From Mycobacterium neglectum (GTDB taxonomy: Bacteria > Actinomycetota > Actinomycetes > Mycobacteriales > Mycobacteriaceae): DNA of 64,000 nt. The notes under the pieces are model-generated. The model saw nothing but the letters and a program-made list of their open reading frames with translations, was not told where the DNA came from and did no database searches. The stretch spans positions 56,619 to 120,618 of the forward strand of contig NZ_NVQE01000016.1 of NCBI RefSeq assembly GCF_002591975.1. The letters run 5' to 3'. The position numbers were made by a program, and so were the translations under genes. The number at the start of each line of letters is the position of its first letter. Position 1 is the stretch's first letter. Positions 54,143 to 64,000 of this stretch are shown in pieces.

Positions 54143-55746
54143 ACCATTCCGTTGATCACAAACTTGGACAGTTCGCGGCCGGACTTGCCGTCGTAGGCGT
54201 GCACCGTGCACACCAGGCAGGAGTCGAAGCTGCGGGCCACGTGCCCGAGTTCCACCGGATCCTCCGGATCGACTATCGGTGAGCCGATCAGCGCCTTCTC
54301 GATCGGACCCACGACACCTTCACCGTCGCGGGGCCCGATGTTCCATGCCGTCGGAGTGACCACCTGGTAGTTTTTGATCTTGTTGTCCTCGATCACGATC
54401 CAGTCGGACAGTGAACCGCGCGCAGCTTCGGTTGAGCCAAAGCCCATCCCCTCGGCATGTTCGACCGGCTTGCTGTAGAAGCTCTCCTTGAGGTTGAGCT
54501 GATCCAGCCAGCCGCGCACCCAGTTGTAGTACTTGGGCGCCTCGTGCATCCGTGCCAACTGCCGCACGAAGACACTGGGACCGATCTTGTTGATCAGGTC
54601 GACGAACAGCGGGTCATTGTCCTGGTGCGGTGCGGCGTTCGGTCCCCCGGCCGCCACCCGGCGCGCCAGCGGACCCGCCTCGAGCGGGATGTTGCCAAGG
54701 CCGGGCACCTCGTAGCGCGGCGCCTTCGCCCAGCTGTACTTGCCCTGCCCCCTACCCACTTCGGGGTCGATGGGGATGGTCTCACCCTCGAACGGGTGCA
54801 GGGGTCGGCTGCCCTCGTAGAAGGAGTGCGTGACGTCCTCCCGGACCAGGGCCTGGTCGAAGTCGTGCCACTGGCCGCGCGCGTATATGCCCTGCCGGCC
54901 GATGAGCGCACCGTTGCGGCTGTCGATCGTCGGGTTCTCATACAGCGAGGGTTCGAAATAGGTGCCGGTGGCGAGGTAGTTGCCCACGCCCTGGCCGTAC
55001 TTGTCGAGACCGATATCCAGGCTGTAGCGGATGAAGAACCCGCAGTCGCTGTTGTACTGGGCCTCGTTCTCGTTCACCCACTCGAGCACGTCGTCCCAGG
55101 ACCTGTTCTGCAGCCAGCGGTCGACCGAGCATCCGAGCCACTGCTTTTCGAGCCAATTGTCCTTCCAGTGTTCGAAGATCGCGATCGACCGGGTGACGTC
55201 GGCCAGCGATGGCGCACACATGACACCGCCGGGGACCATGAAACTGGAGTGCGGCCACTGACCCCCGAAGATCGCGTACACCTCCACCGGCTTAGCCGAA
55301 AGAATCACGCCCGGTTGATAACTGGTGCCGACGTACGGAGCGAACCGGCGGACCGCCTCAGCATAGAGCTTTGATTTGGCGTAGTTCTTGTTCGTGAAGT
55401 CGATGGCGAACAGCGCATAGAAGTAGCGCGGAATCGACTGCAATGTCTCTGCGGCTTGGCAGATGTTGCGGATCAGGGTGGCGTTGTGCGGCACGTGGGT
55501 GCGCCACGCCGTGTCCAACGCATACGCCGACTTGTAGAGATGGCTGCCACCGCAAATGCCGCAGATGCGCGGGCAGACCACTAGGCCGGCCTGCGGATCC
55601 TTTCCGCGCAGGATGATTTCGAAGCCGCGGAACATCGCGGCCTCCGTCCATGCAGAGGTGACGACACCGTCATCGATGGTGACGCGGACGTCGAGGTCAC
55701 CCTCGACGCGCCCCAAGGGACTGACGAATAGATCGAGAGAGGTCAT
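54139..55746 (-). CDS. hucL: [NiFe] hydrogenase large subunit, group 2a/Huc-like
   Basis: The 535-aa catalytic subunit oxidises H2 at a NiFe(CN)2CO centre. The L1 motif is RICGICGGSH (Cys62 and Cys65) and the L2 motif is DSCLVCTVH (Cys510, Cys513, His516), followed by the 19-residue tail AYDGKSGRELSKFVINGMV that the protease removes. I start it at ATG 55746, with AAAGGA 6 bases upstream; ATG 55800, two bases after the hucS stop, is an alternative. The wording is close to the M. smegmatis Huc enzyme as I remember it, which consumes atmospheric H2. There is no NAD-linked subunit, so the acceptor is probably menaquinone. Confidence 0.92.
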   Translation of the reverse strand: MTSLDLFVSPLGRVEGDLDVRVTIDDGVVTSAWTEAAMFRGFEIILRGKDPQAGLVVCPRICGICGGSHLYKSAYALDTAWRTHVPHNATLIRNICQAAETLQSIPRYFYALFAIDFTNKNYAKSKLYAEAVRRFAPYVGTSYQPGVILSAKPVEVYAIFGGQWPHSSFMVPGGVMCAPSLADVTRSIAIFEHWKDNWLEKQWLGCSVDRWLQNRSWDDVLEWVNENEAQYNSDCGFFIRYSLDIGLDKYGQGVGNYLATGTYFEPSLYENPTIDSRNGALIGRQGIYARGQWHDFDQALVREDVTHSFYEGSRPLHPFEGETIPIDPEVGRGQGKYSWAKAPRYEVPGLGNIPLEAGPLARRVAAGGPNAAPHQDNDPLFVDLINKIGPSVFVRQLARMHEAPKYYNWVRGWLDQLNLKESFYSKPVEHAEGMGFGSTEAARGSLSDWIVIEDNKIKNYQVVTPTAWNIGPRDGEGVVGPIEKALIGSPIVDPEDPVELGHVARSFDSCLVCTVHAYDGKSGRELSKFVINGMV

Positions 55747-55802
55747 GGTGGGTCCTTTCAGAACCTGGGCTGATGGTTTGGCCGCACGATGTTTCGCCAT
55801 TG

Positions 55803-56774
55803 CTAGACCACGAACATGTCTTCCTTCGACCATTGCGGAGCGGCGATGCGGGCAGCGGCGGCGTGGGCCATGTAGGTGAGGTGATCTGACCCCTCCGGGA
55901 CCTCCTTGGGGATCATCCCGCTGACTTTCTGCGTCTTGAACACCGTGCCGGGAGCCAGGTCGAAGTGGGGGAACTCGGGCTCGGTGCAGCCCAGACAGGG
56001 CATCCCCGCGCGGGTCTTCGACGACTGGCGGTTCCACAGGATCCGGTTACACGGCGAGTGGGTCATCGGCCCGCGGCACCCGAACTCGTAGAACAGGCAG
56101 CCGGTGCGCGTTCCCTCGCCGAACGAGGTGGTCGACTGCTTGTACTCGAAGAACTGCACGCGCGTGCAGCCGGTCTGCGTGAAGGTCTTGAAGAACGTCT
56201 CCGGCCGGTGCAGCTCGTCGAGCGTGATGTCACCGGCGCGCCCGGTGGCGAGCGCAACGAGGATCTGCGTGATCCAGTCCGGGTGCGCCGGACATCCCGG
56301 AATGTTGATGACGGGTAGGCCCATCTTCGACCGGAAGTCCGGCCCGAGGAATCCGCCCTTGTCACGCTTGTGGAACTGCAGCCCCGTCGACCCGGATGGG
56401 TTGGGCTCCATCGCCGGGATTCCGCCCCAGCACGCGCAGTCACCAATCGCCACGACAATCTGTGCGGCGTCGACAAGGTCGGTCACCCAGTCCTTCATCG
56501 GCCGGTCGGCGAACATGTCCATCCGGCCGCTTCCGTCGGGTGCCTCGATGACGGTGCCTTCGAAAACGAAAATGTCGAGCGGCCGCTCGCCTTTGGCGCA
56601 GTCCCAGAAGACTTTCTGCGCATTGGCGCCGAGCTCCAGACCCAACGACGGATGCCAAAGTAGATCGAGCCCGAAATCGACGATCAAATCGACGACATTG
56701 GGTTCCTCCGCATTGAGAAAGGACATTGTATTTCCACTACAAGCACCACCTTGAAACCATAAAACAGAAGCCAT
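55803..56774 (-). CDS. hucS: [NiFe] hydrogenase small subunit, group 2a/Huc-like
   Basis: The 323-aa subunit carries three iron-sulfur clusters from the active site outward. Ligands are seen in GGACSGNT (Cys12), GDCACWGG, IPGCPAHPDW, GCRGPMTHSPCN and MPCLGC. The usual CxGC of the proximal site reads CSGN, so one Cys is replaced by Asn15, which fits a [3Fe-4S] cluster there. There is no Tat signal peptide, so the enzyme faces the cytoplasm. ATG 56774 has AAAGGAG 5 bases upstream. A hairpin separates it from hucM. Confidence 0.92.
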   Translation of the reverse strand: MASVLWFQGGACSGNTMSFLNAEEPNVVDLIVDFGLDLLWHPSLGLELGANAQKVFWDCAKGERPLDIFVFEGTVIEAPDGSGRMDMFADRPMKDWVTDLVDAAQIVVAIGDCACWGGIPAMEPNPSGSTGLQFHKRDKGGFLGPDFRSKMGLPVINIPGCPAHPDWITQILVALATGRAGDITLDELHRPETFFKTFTQTGCTRVQFFEYKQSTTSFGEGTRTGCLFYEFGCRGPMTHSPCNRILWNRQSSKTRAGMPCLGCTEPEFPHFDLAPGTVFKTQKVSGMIPKEVPEGSDHLTYMAHAAAARIAAPQWSKEDMFVV

Positions 56775-56817
56775 CAAAACTCCTTTCACAGGCGACCGGG
56801 GCTGAGGTCGCAAAACT

Positions 56818-56840
56818 AGGGTTTTCGGGCTGGAAACCCT
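56818..56840 (-). other. Intercistronic hairpin between hucM and hucS
   Basis: AGGGTTT (56818-56824) and AAACCCT (56834-56840) form a perfect 7-base stem with a 9-base loop. In the transcript it stands 20 bases after the hucM stop and is followed by AGUUUUGCG, a short U-run. It could be a partial terminator or an RNA-processing/stabilising stem that sets the ratio of HucM to HucS and HucL. Confidence 0.45.
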
Positions 56841-56860
56841 TTAATGCAAAGAGTTCGGGG

Positions 56861-57409
56861 TCATTCCTGGGCGAGTCGGCGACCGAACGCCCGCGCGACC
56901 TGAATCATGAAACCGAGGCCGCGTGCGATGTCCTTGTCCTTCGTCGCACGCCAAAAGCCATACATGCCTTTGGGACCGCCGGGGTCGGCATCGGCGGCTG
57001 CTTTGCCTTCGGCCACCGCCTGACCGAGGAACGCGAGTACCTCGGCGGTCTGCGGGTCGGTCAACCGCGACGTCAGAAGAGTGTTCAGCGCCGGGGTGGC
57101 ACCGATGAGCGCACCGGACAGGTTCGCCAGGCTTCCCGCCAGAGCCTGCAGGTCGACTTCCTTCAGTGACTCGATGCCGGGAATCAGACCCGTCAGCGAG
57201 GATTCCCTGATTTCGTCAACGGCGGCCGTCACGGATTCGCCGATTTCATCGCCGCGCCGTAGTAGTCCGTCCACTCCGGTCACGAGGACGGCCAGCAGGT
57301 CGGCATGGTCGAGCAGGCTGTTCAATGAACTGGCTATCTGAGGGTCGTCCAGGCGGTCACGCAGAGCATCCGCCGGCGATATTGCCATCACCTGCCCGTT
57401 TGCCGTCAT
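56861..57409 (-). CDS. hucM: HucM-like scaffold protein (DUF1641-like)
   Basis: The 182-aa protein is helical throughout and has repeats of hydrophobic helices (SSLNSLLDHADLLAVLVTGVDGLLRR; LQALAGSLANLSGALIGATPALNTLLTSRLTD). It ends in the DUF1641-like KDKDIARGLGFMIQVARAFGRRLA. Gene position directly 5' of hucS and hucL, size and helix pattern match HucM, which from memory forms the membrane-linked stalk of the Huc complex and lets menaquinone reach the enzyme. GGGAGG stands 5 bases before the ATG. It is the first gene of the 31-kb minus-strand series. Confidence 0.82.
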   Translation of the reverse strand: MTANGQVMAISPADALRDRLDDPQIASSLNSLLDHADLLAVLVTGVDGLLRRGDEIGESVTAAVDEIRESSLTGLIPGIESLKEVDLQALAGSLANLSGALIGATPALNTLLTSRLTDPQTAEVLAFLGQAVAEGKAAADADPGGPKGMYGFWRATKDKDIARGLGFMIQVARAFGRRLAQE

Positions 57410-57629
57410 GCAGACCTCCCGCGTCGGATGTTGACCTGGGCCGGTGTGGCCCCAGTCACAAGCTATCGGGACCGTGACATGCTGCCTATCGCAATCGCGC
57501 AGGATATGTCAGGATTGCGCAGACGTTAGCGCGCTGGGACGCGCCGGAATCCTCGGAGGGTTGCGTGATCAGCACTGATGCTTTAGTGATCGGTTCATTG
57601 TCGACGCCGCCCCACGGCGGGTCTGCGCG
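57410..57629. promoter_or_regulatory. Divergent huc/araC promoter region with inverted repeat
   Basis: The 220-base gap separates hucM from the AraC-type regulator. CGCAATC at 57490-57496 and GATTGCG at 57513-57519 are a perfect 7-base inverted repeat with 16 bases between, so the centres are about two helix turns apart. The inner sequence CGCGCAGGAT is also partly repeated. It is a good candidate operator for the adjacent regulator. I cannot fix the -35/-10 boxes. Confidence 0.45.
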
Positions 57630-58691
57630 ATGTCCCGGCTGACGCGTCTCGGCTACATCGACGTCCGGCGGACCAGCAATCCGGTTCGCCGCAAGGTGCG
57701 CTCCCGCGGTGTCCCGCCGGCACTTGCGAGTAACGAAATCTTCTACACCGAGGACGTCGCCGAGGCATCCCGGCTGATCGCCCAGGCGCTTGCGCCATTG
57801 AAACTCGACGTGGCGCCGGAGCAGAGAGACGCGTTTGCAGCGACCATGCACGGAGTGCGGTTGCGCAACGTCAGCATGCTCTATCTCGACCTACACGTAG
57901 CCGCCACCATCGACATCCCGATCCTGGGCCAGTACTTTGCCGTGCACATGCCCATGAACGGGCGCGCGATGGTCGACCATCGCACCCGCACGTTCGAGGC
58001 CAACACGATCCGTGCCCTCGTGACGAGTCCCGGGGTCCCCTTGCGCGTGGCTTTCGACCACGATTCACCACAGCTGCTGATCCGGATCGAAGCGCGAGCG
58101 ATGACCGCGCATCTCACCCGATTGCTGGGCCGCAGCCTGTCGCGGCCGCTGGAATTCGAGCCTGAGTTCGATCTCGCGACGGACGCCGCGATGCGCTGGC
58201 ACACCGCTGTCCAGTTGATCCACACGGAGGTCTTTCATCCCGGCTCGCTGATACAGCACGGGCAGGGGATCGGGGCCGTGGAGGAACTGGTGATGAGCAG
58301 CCTGCTGCAGTTGCAACCGTCGAACTATCACGATGAGTTTTTGCAACCGCCAAAACCGGACCAGCGCCGCGCGGTGGTTCAAGAAGCGATGAACTACATT
58401 GACGACCACCTCGCGGAACGGATCACGATGGATTCGGTGGCACGAGCTGTCCACATCAGCGTTCGATCGATACAACAGGGTTTCCGGCAGGAACTCGGCA
58501 TGACACCGATGACCTTCGTCCGGGAGCGTCGACTCGAACGGGTGCACGAGGAACTGGCCGACGCGGTGCCCAGCGACGGCGTCACGGTGACGTCGGTGGC
58601 GGAGCGCTGGGGTTTCAACCATCTAGGCAGCTTCGCGGTGGAATACCGCAAGCGCTGGGGCGAGGCTCCGTCGGAAACCCTACGGCGCTAA
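57630..58691 (+). CDS. AraC-family transcriptional regulator
   Basis: The 353-aa protein has an N-terminal AraC-binding-like domain (FYTEDVAEASRLIAQAL to VTSPGVPLRVAFD) and a C-terminal double helix-turn-helix: ITMDSVARAVHISVRSIQQGFRQELGMTPMTFVRERRLERV then VTVTSVAERWGFNHLGSFAVEYRKRWGEAPSE. The first 28 residues do not fit the family well, so the true start may be internal. It is divergent from hucM and so may control hydrogenase expression; its ligand is unknown. Confidence 0.85.
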   Translation: MSRLTRLGYIDVRRTSNPVRRKVRSRGVPPALASNEIFYTEDVAEASRLIAQALAPLKLDVAPEQRDAFAATMHGVRLRNVSMLYLDLHVAATIDIPILGQYFAVHMPMNGRAMVDHRTRTFEANTIRALVTSPGVPLRVAFDHDSPQLLIRIEARAMTAHLTRLLGRSLSRPLEFEPEFDLATDAAMRWHTAVQLIHTEVFHPGSLIQHGQGIGAVEELVMSSLLQLQPSNYHDEFLQPPKPDQRRAVVQEAMNYIDDHLAERITMDSVARAVHISVRSIQQGFRQELGMTPMTFVRERRLERVHEELADAVPSDGVTVTSVAERWGFNHLGSFAVEYRKRWGEAPSETLRR

Positions 58692-58695
58692 GAGG

Positions 58696-59601
58696 TCAGG
58701 ACGCACGACGCCGGACGCCGGTCACGTTGCGCCAGCCCAACTCTGGATGCGACAGCAGGTGTGCGATCAGCAGTTCGGTCGACATCGTCGCGGTGGTCTG
58801 ACTCACCACATGCCACGGACGATTCAACGGCGTACCCGCAACCGGCAGCTCGACCAATAGGCCTGCGTCGAGTTCCCGCTGCACCGCCTGCCGCGATACC
58901 AGGGTGATACCCAGGCCGGCGACCGCGGCCGCCACGACGGCGCCATGGGATCCGAGCACCAGCCGCGGCGGGGCGATCGTGAGCTCGTCGAGCAATGCCG
59001 TCATGGTCGACCGCGTGCCGGACCCAGGTTCCCGCAGCAGCCACGTCGCGGTCGCGGGCTCGAAATCCTCCGCAACGGCCGGGGCACCGACCATGATCAG
59101 GGTATTCGGACTGACTGCACGCACGGGCAGCGCACCACGGAGGTCATCGGGGGGACGGCCGGCGACCACGAGGTCGACCTCGTGACGCGACAGCATCGGC
59201 CAGATGGCATTGCGCGCGGCGACCTCGAGGTTCAACACCACACCGGGGTGCTCGGCGCGAAACGAGGCCAACGCGGCGGGAATCAACAGTTCGCCGGCAG
59301 ATGTCACCGCCGCGATTCGGATAGAGCCGTTCTCGGGGTCGGCCTCGCCGCGGGCCGCCCGGATAGCCTCGTCGTGCAGACCGAGTATGCGGCGTGCGTA
59401 CTCCACGTACCGAACGCCTGCCGGAGTCAATCGGACTCCACGCCCGTGCCGGTCGACCAACACGATGCCGATGTCGTTACTCAGGGCCCGCACGGCCGAC
59501 GATATCGAGGACTCAGTCACCACCAGCCGCTCGGCGGCGCCCCGCACGGACCCCGCATCAGCCAGCTCAACGAGCGCACGCAGTCGCGCATTGGTCGTCA
59601 T
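58696..59601 (-). CDS. cbbR: LysR-family regulator, CbbR-like
   Basis: The 301-aa protein has the LysR helix-turn-helix (LRALVELADAGSVRGAAERLVVTESSISSAVRALSNDIG) and an effector domain with IRIAAVTSAGELLIPAALASFRAEHPGV and GLGITLVSRQAV. Its position right after cbbX, with 25 bases between, supports a CbbR role: activation of cbb genes in response to metabolites. Most CbbR genes are divergent from the operon they control, whereas this one is the last gene of it. It converges on the araC-type gene with 4 bases between stops. Confidence 0.78.
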   Translation of the reverse strand: MTTNARLRALVELADAGSVRGAAERLVVTESSISSAVRALSNDIGIVLVDRHGRGVRLTPAGVRYVEYARRILGLHDEAIRAARGEADPENGSIRIAAVTSAGELLIPAALASFRAEHPGVVLNLEVAARNAIWPMLSRHEVDLVVAGRPPDDLRGALPVRAVSPNTLIMVGAPAVAEDFEPATATWLLREPGSGTRSTMTALLDELTIAPPRLVLGSHGAVVAAAVAGLGITLVSRQAVQRELDAGLLVELPVAGTPLNRPWHVVSQTTATMSTELLIAHLLSHPELGWRNVTGVRRRAS

Positions 59602-59626
59602 TTCGCCTCTGTTCCGCGGGAGTCGC

Positions 59627-60628
59627 TCATGCAGTTTGCTCCTTCGTCGCGTCCGTGAAAACGCGACTCGCCAACAGATCTGCGGGCTCGATGGTGGTGA
59701 GTGCGGACAGGTCGACACTGCCCTCGGCCGCGAGCAGTCGCCGTGCGTGCCGCAGCCGCGCTCGCTCGAGCGCGTTGCGCACGCTGCGGGCATTGGCGAA
59801 CCAGGGCTGGTCGATTCTTCGTTGCAGGTAGCTACGAAGCACCTCCCGGGCATCGTCGGAGAACGCGTAGCCCAACCCATCGGTCATCAGCACCGCGATG
59901 TCCTCGAGTTCGTCGACGGTGTAGTCGGGGAAGGTGATGTGGTGCGCGATTCGGCTCTGCATGCCGGGGTTCGCGGAGAAGAACTGATCCATCTTGTCGG
60001 CATAGCCGGCGAGGATGACCACCAGATCGTCGCGGTGGTTCTCCATCACCTGCAACAGGATCTCGATCGCCTCCGAACCGTAGTCGCGCTCGTTCTCGAC
60101 CTTGTATAGGTAGTACGCCTCGTCGATGAACAGCACCCCACCCATCGCCCGTTTGATGACGTCCTTGGTTTTGGGCGCGGTATGCCCGACGTACTCGCCC
60201 ACCAAATCGTCGCGGGTGACGCTGACCAGGTGTCCGCGCCGCAGGTAGCCGAGGCGGTGCAGCAGATCGGCCATCCGCATCGCCACCGTCGTCTTACCGG
60301 TGCCGGGGTTGCCGGTGAAGCACATGTGCAGCGTGGGCTGCGGTGCCCGCAGCCCGAATCGGACCCGCATCTTGTCTACGAGAAGTAGCGCCGCGATCTC
60401 GGCGATGCGTGTCTTGACCGGCTCGAGCCCGACAAGCTCGGCGTCGAGCTTGCCCAGCACCTCATCGATGCCCGACTCTCGACGGGCGGCGGAAAGATCG
60501 ACGACGGCACCGGCGGGCAGGATCTCCTGCTCCGGCACGTCCGGCTCCCCGTCCAATTGCGGACCAGGAGCCGGACGCGGCCGGTACCCGAACGAGCTGC
60601 GCGGGCTCTCGGCGGATTGAATCGTCAT
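59627..60628 (-). CDS. cbbX: RuBisCO activase CbbX
   Basis: The 333-aa AAA+ ATPase removes inhibitory sugar phosphates from red-type RuBisCO by pulling on the large-subunit C-terminus. Walker A is GNPGTGKT (106-113), Walker B is LFIDE (166-170), and the pore-loop region [22 protein letters not shown] and the sensor/arginine-finger stretch [17 protein letters not shown] are typical CbbX. The first 45 residues are a Pro/Gln-rich extension. It starts 3 bases after the cbbS stop. Its presence confirms a red-type enzyme. Confidence 0.95.
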   Translation of the reverse strand: MTIQSAESPRSSFGYRPRPAPGPQLDGEPDVPEQEILPAGAVVDLSAARRESGIDEVLGKLDAELVGLEPVKTRIAEIAALLLVDKMRVRFGLRAPQPTLHMCFTGNPGTGKTTVAMRMADLLHRLGYLRRGHLVSVTRDDLVGEYVGHTAPKTKDVIKRAMGGVLFIDEAYYLYKVENERDYGSEAIEILLQVMENHRDDLVVILAGYADKMDQFFSANPGMQSRIAHHITFPDYTVDELEDIAVLMTDGLGYAFSDDAREVLRSYLQRRIDQPWFANARSVRNALERARLRHARRLLAAEGSVDLSALTTIEPADLLASRVFTDATKEQTA

Positions 60629-60631
60629 CGG

Positions 60632-61057
60632 TCATTCCGGTTGATACCGGTACCCCTCGGGACGTTCGGTGGCATATGAGTGCGTGGTGTAGCCGATCTG
60701 CCTGTCGGCCTTCTCTGCCCGGTCGAGCCGGAAGCCCGGCTCCTCCGCCGGACGGTTGACGATGAAGGACAACGCTGTCGTCTGTCGGCCCAGGCTCGCG
60801 TCGTAGGCGTTGAGGCGGATGTAGGTGTTCGGATTCGCGGCCCGACAGGCGTTCACCTCGAGCAGCACACCGGCCGCGTCCTTCAGGTCGAACATCGGCA
60901 GGCCCCACATCTCCCAATAGGTGTTGCGCGGATGAGGGTCGTCGGTGAATTCGACCGACAGCGGCCATTCGTTGCTCAGCGCGTAATTGATCTGGGCGGT
61001 GATCTCCTCGTCGGTGAAGTCGGGCAGATAGGAGAAGGTGCCCTGGGTGATTCTCAT
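60632..61057 (-). CDS. cbbS: RuBisCO small subunit, red type (form IC-like)
   Basis: The 141-aa protein begins [19 protein letters not shown], the usual red-type start, and continues with [14 protein letters not shown] and [25 protein letters not shown]. The C-terminal extension after residue 115 ([20 protein letters not shown] and on) forms the beta-hairpin typical of red-type small subunits, replacing the long loop of the green type. GGAG stands 8 bases before the ATG. It lies between cbbL (23 bases) and cbbX. Confidence 0.95.
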   Translation of the reverse strand: MRITQGTFSYLPDFTDEEITAQINYALSNEWPLSVEFTDDPHPRNTYWEMWGLPMFDLKDAAGVLLEVNACRAANPNTYIRLNAYDASLGRQTTALSFIVNRPAEEPGFRLDRAEKADRQIGYTTHSYATERPEGYRYQPE

Positions 61058-61080
61058 AGATGAACTCCGTTTCCGGTGTT

Positions 61081-62693
<1,613 letters not shown>

Positions 62694-63704
62694 ATGACAA
62701 GCAGAGCAACCGAGTGCAGGCAGATCGCCGCGCAACTGACCGCACCGGGCAAAGGCATCCTGGCTGCCGACGAGAGCATCGCCACCATGTCGTCGCGGCT
62801 CGAGCAGGCCGGCGTGACACCGTCCGCCGACAGCAGGCGCATGTATCGCGAGTTGCTCGTCACCACACCCGGCCTGTCCGATGGTGTCTCCGGGATCATC
62901 TTCTGTGATGAGACCTTGGGTCAGGTTCTCAGCGACGGGACACCTTTCGCGCAGGCCGTACGTCAGATCGGGATCCTGCCGGGCATCAAGGTCGACACCG
63001 GCGCCAAGCCGTGCCCCGGCCTGCCCGGCGAGACAATCACCGAGGGGCTGGACGGGCTGCCCGCGCGGCTGGCCCACTACGCCGAGATCGGTGCGGCATT
63101 CGCCAAGTGGCGGGCGGTCTTCACCATCGCCGATGACAAGCCGAGCTGGGGATCGATCGCCAACAACGCCAACGCGCTGGCGCGTTACGCGGCGGCCTGT
63201 CAGGAGGCGGGCCTGGTGCCGATCGTCGAACCGGAGGTGCTGATGACGGGCTCGCACACCATTGCGCGGTGCGCCGAGGTCACCGCCTCCGTGCATGCCG
63301 CTGTGAGACAACAGCTCTCGCTGCAGCATGTCGACCTGGCCGGTATCGTGCTGAAGCCGAACATGATCACCGAGGGTGACGGCTCCCCTCAGCGGTCCAC
63401 CCCGGAACAGGTGGCGGACGCGACGGTGCAGGTGCTGCGAGCGTGGCCGGCGGACCTGGCGGGCGTGGCCTTCCTATCCGGCGGGCAACCACCCGAGCGG
63501 GCCACCGCCAACCTCGCGGCCTTGCAACAGCATCAGACGCCCTGGCCACTCACCTTCTCGTTCGGGCGTGCCCTGGTGTCTCCGGCACTTGCCGCATGGG
63601 GAGGCGACGAGACGCGCTATGCCGACGGCCAGACCGCGCTCGGAGTCCACGTCGCCGCGAACGCGGCCGCAGCCAGGCTTCGCCGCGATCTTCAGTCGGC
63701 ATAG
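62694..63704 (+). CDS. Class I fructose-bisphosphate aldolase
   Basis: The 336-aa enzyme joins dihydroxyacetone phosphate with glyceraldehyde-3-phosphate (or erythrose-4-phosphate) through a Schiff base. The start TAPGKGILAADESIATMSSRL is class I, and the Schiff-base Lys is Lys221 in GIVLKPNMI. SGGQPPERATANL near residue 262 binds phosphate. Mycobacteria normally carry the zinc-dependent class II enzyme, so this is probably a Calvin-cycle-specific copy. It is divergent from cbbL and converges on gap. Confidence 0.93.
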   Translation: MTSRATECRQIAAQLTAPGKGILAADESIATMSSRLEQAGVTPSADSRRMYRELLVTTPGLSDGVSGIIFCDETLGQVLSDGTPFAQAVRQIGILPGIKVDTGAKPCPGLPGETITEGLDGLPARLAHYAEIGAAFAKWRAVFTIADDKPSWGSIANNANALARYAAACQEAGLVPIVEPEVLMTGSHTIARCAEVTASVHAAVRQQLSLQHVDLAGIVLKPNMITEGDGSPQRSTPEQVADATVQVLRAWPADLAGVAFLSGGQPPERATANLAALQQHQTPWPLTFSFGRALVSPALAAWGGDETRYADGQTALGVHVAANAAAARLRRDLQSA

Positions 63705-63719
63705 CCGCCCCCATCGCGG

Positions 63720-64000
<281 letters not shown>

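Noticed and set aside
54139..56774. Assignment of the hydrogenase to group 1h (Hhy type)
   Set aside because: The neighbours (HucM-like helical protein, NifU-Rieske protein, TPR protein, coupled protease) and the CSGN site fit group 2a/Huc better. A phylogeny of HucL would settle it.

Overview
This window is high-GC actinobacterial DNA, most likely from a mycobacterium (Mycobacterium/Mycolicibacterium). The pointers are a 14-gene nuo operon in the mycobacterial order and gene sizes, neighbouring FadE6-like, FadD2-like and LigD-polymerase (PolD2-like) genes that recall one M. tuberculosis neighbourhood, a SigL-like ECF sigma factor, and a Huc-type [NiFe] hydrogenase. Strain and family resemblances are from memory. 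I saw no rRNA, tRNA, CRISPR array or insertion sequence.

Region 1 (1-10 kb) looks like ordinary acyl/aromatic catabolism: a VOC dioxygenase-like protein (cut by the left edge), a TetR regulator coupled to an alpha/beta hydrolase and a D-2-hydroxyacid dehydrogenase, a double-domain acyl-CoA dehydrogenase, an SDR, an acyl-CoA synthetase and a primase-polymerase. Region 2 (10-20 kb) is a patchwork of regulators and transporters (STAS, MarR, NCS2 permease, SCO6745-like, DUF808, FAD monooxygenase, MmyB-type, SigL-like, ArgP-like LysR, FGGY kinase). It contains a scar where two divergent genes lost their 5' ends.

Region 3 (20-26.2 kb) is the first Calvin-Benson-Bassham (CBB) block: two unknown proteins, a phosphoglycolate-phosphatase-type HAD protein and a further small unknown on the plus strand; receiver-like protein, rpe and cbbY on the minus strand; fbp (class I) and prk on the plus strand. 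Region 4 (26.2-57.4 kb) is about 31 kb with 30 genes, all on the minus strand and mostly overlapping by 1-10 bases. Transcription would begin with hucM-hucS-hucL, then maturation protease, an 83-aa protein, a TPR protein, a NifU-Rieske protein, an NHL propeller, hypF, a SIS-HypC fusion, a SIS protein, hypE, hypC, hypD and two proteins of unknown function; nuoA-nuoN follow. Region 5 (57.6-64 kb) has a divergent AraC regulator, then cbbL-cbbS-cbbX-LysR (CbbR-like) on the minus strand, a class I fructose-bisphosphate aldolase on the plus strand, and the 3' end of a GAPDH gene at the right edge.

Together these genes describe hydrogen-driven autotrophy. A quinone-reducing hydrogenase oxidises H2, complex I sits beside it (it could run in reverse to make NADH), and red-type RuBisCO with its activase and CBB enzymes fixes CO2. 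hypA and hypB for nickel insertion are not in the window. The least explained parts are the small or unclassified proteins embedded in both blocks and a C-tract element shared by three cbb promoter regions.
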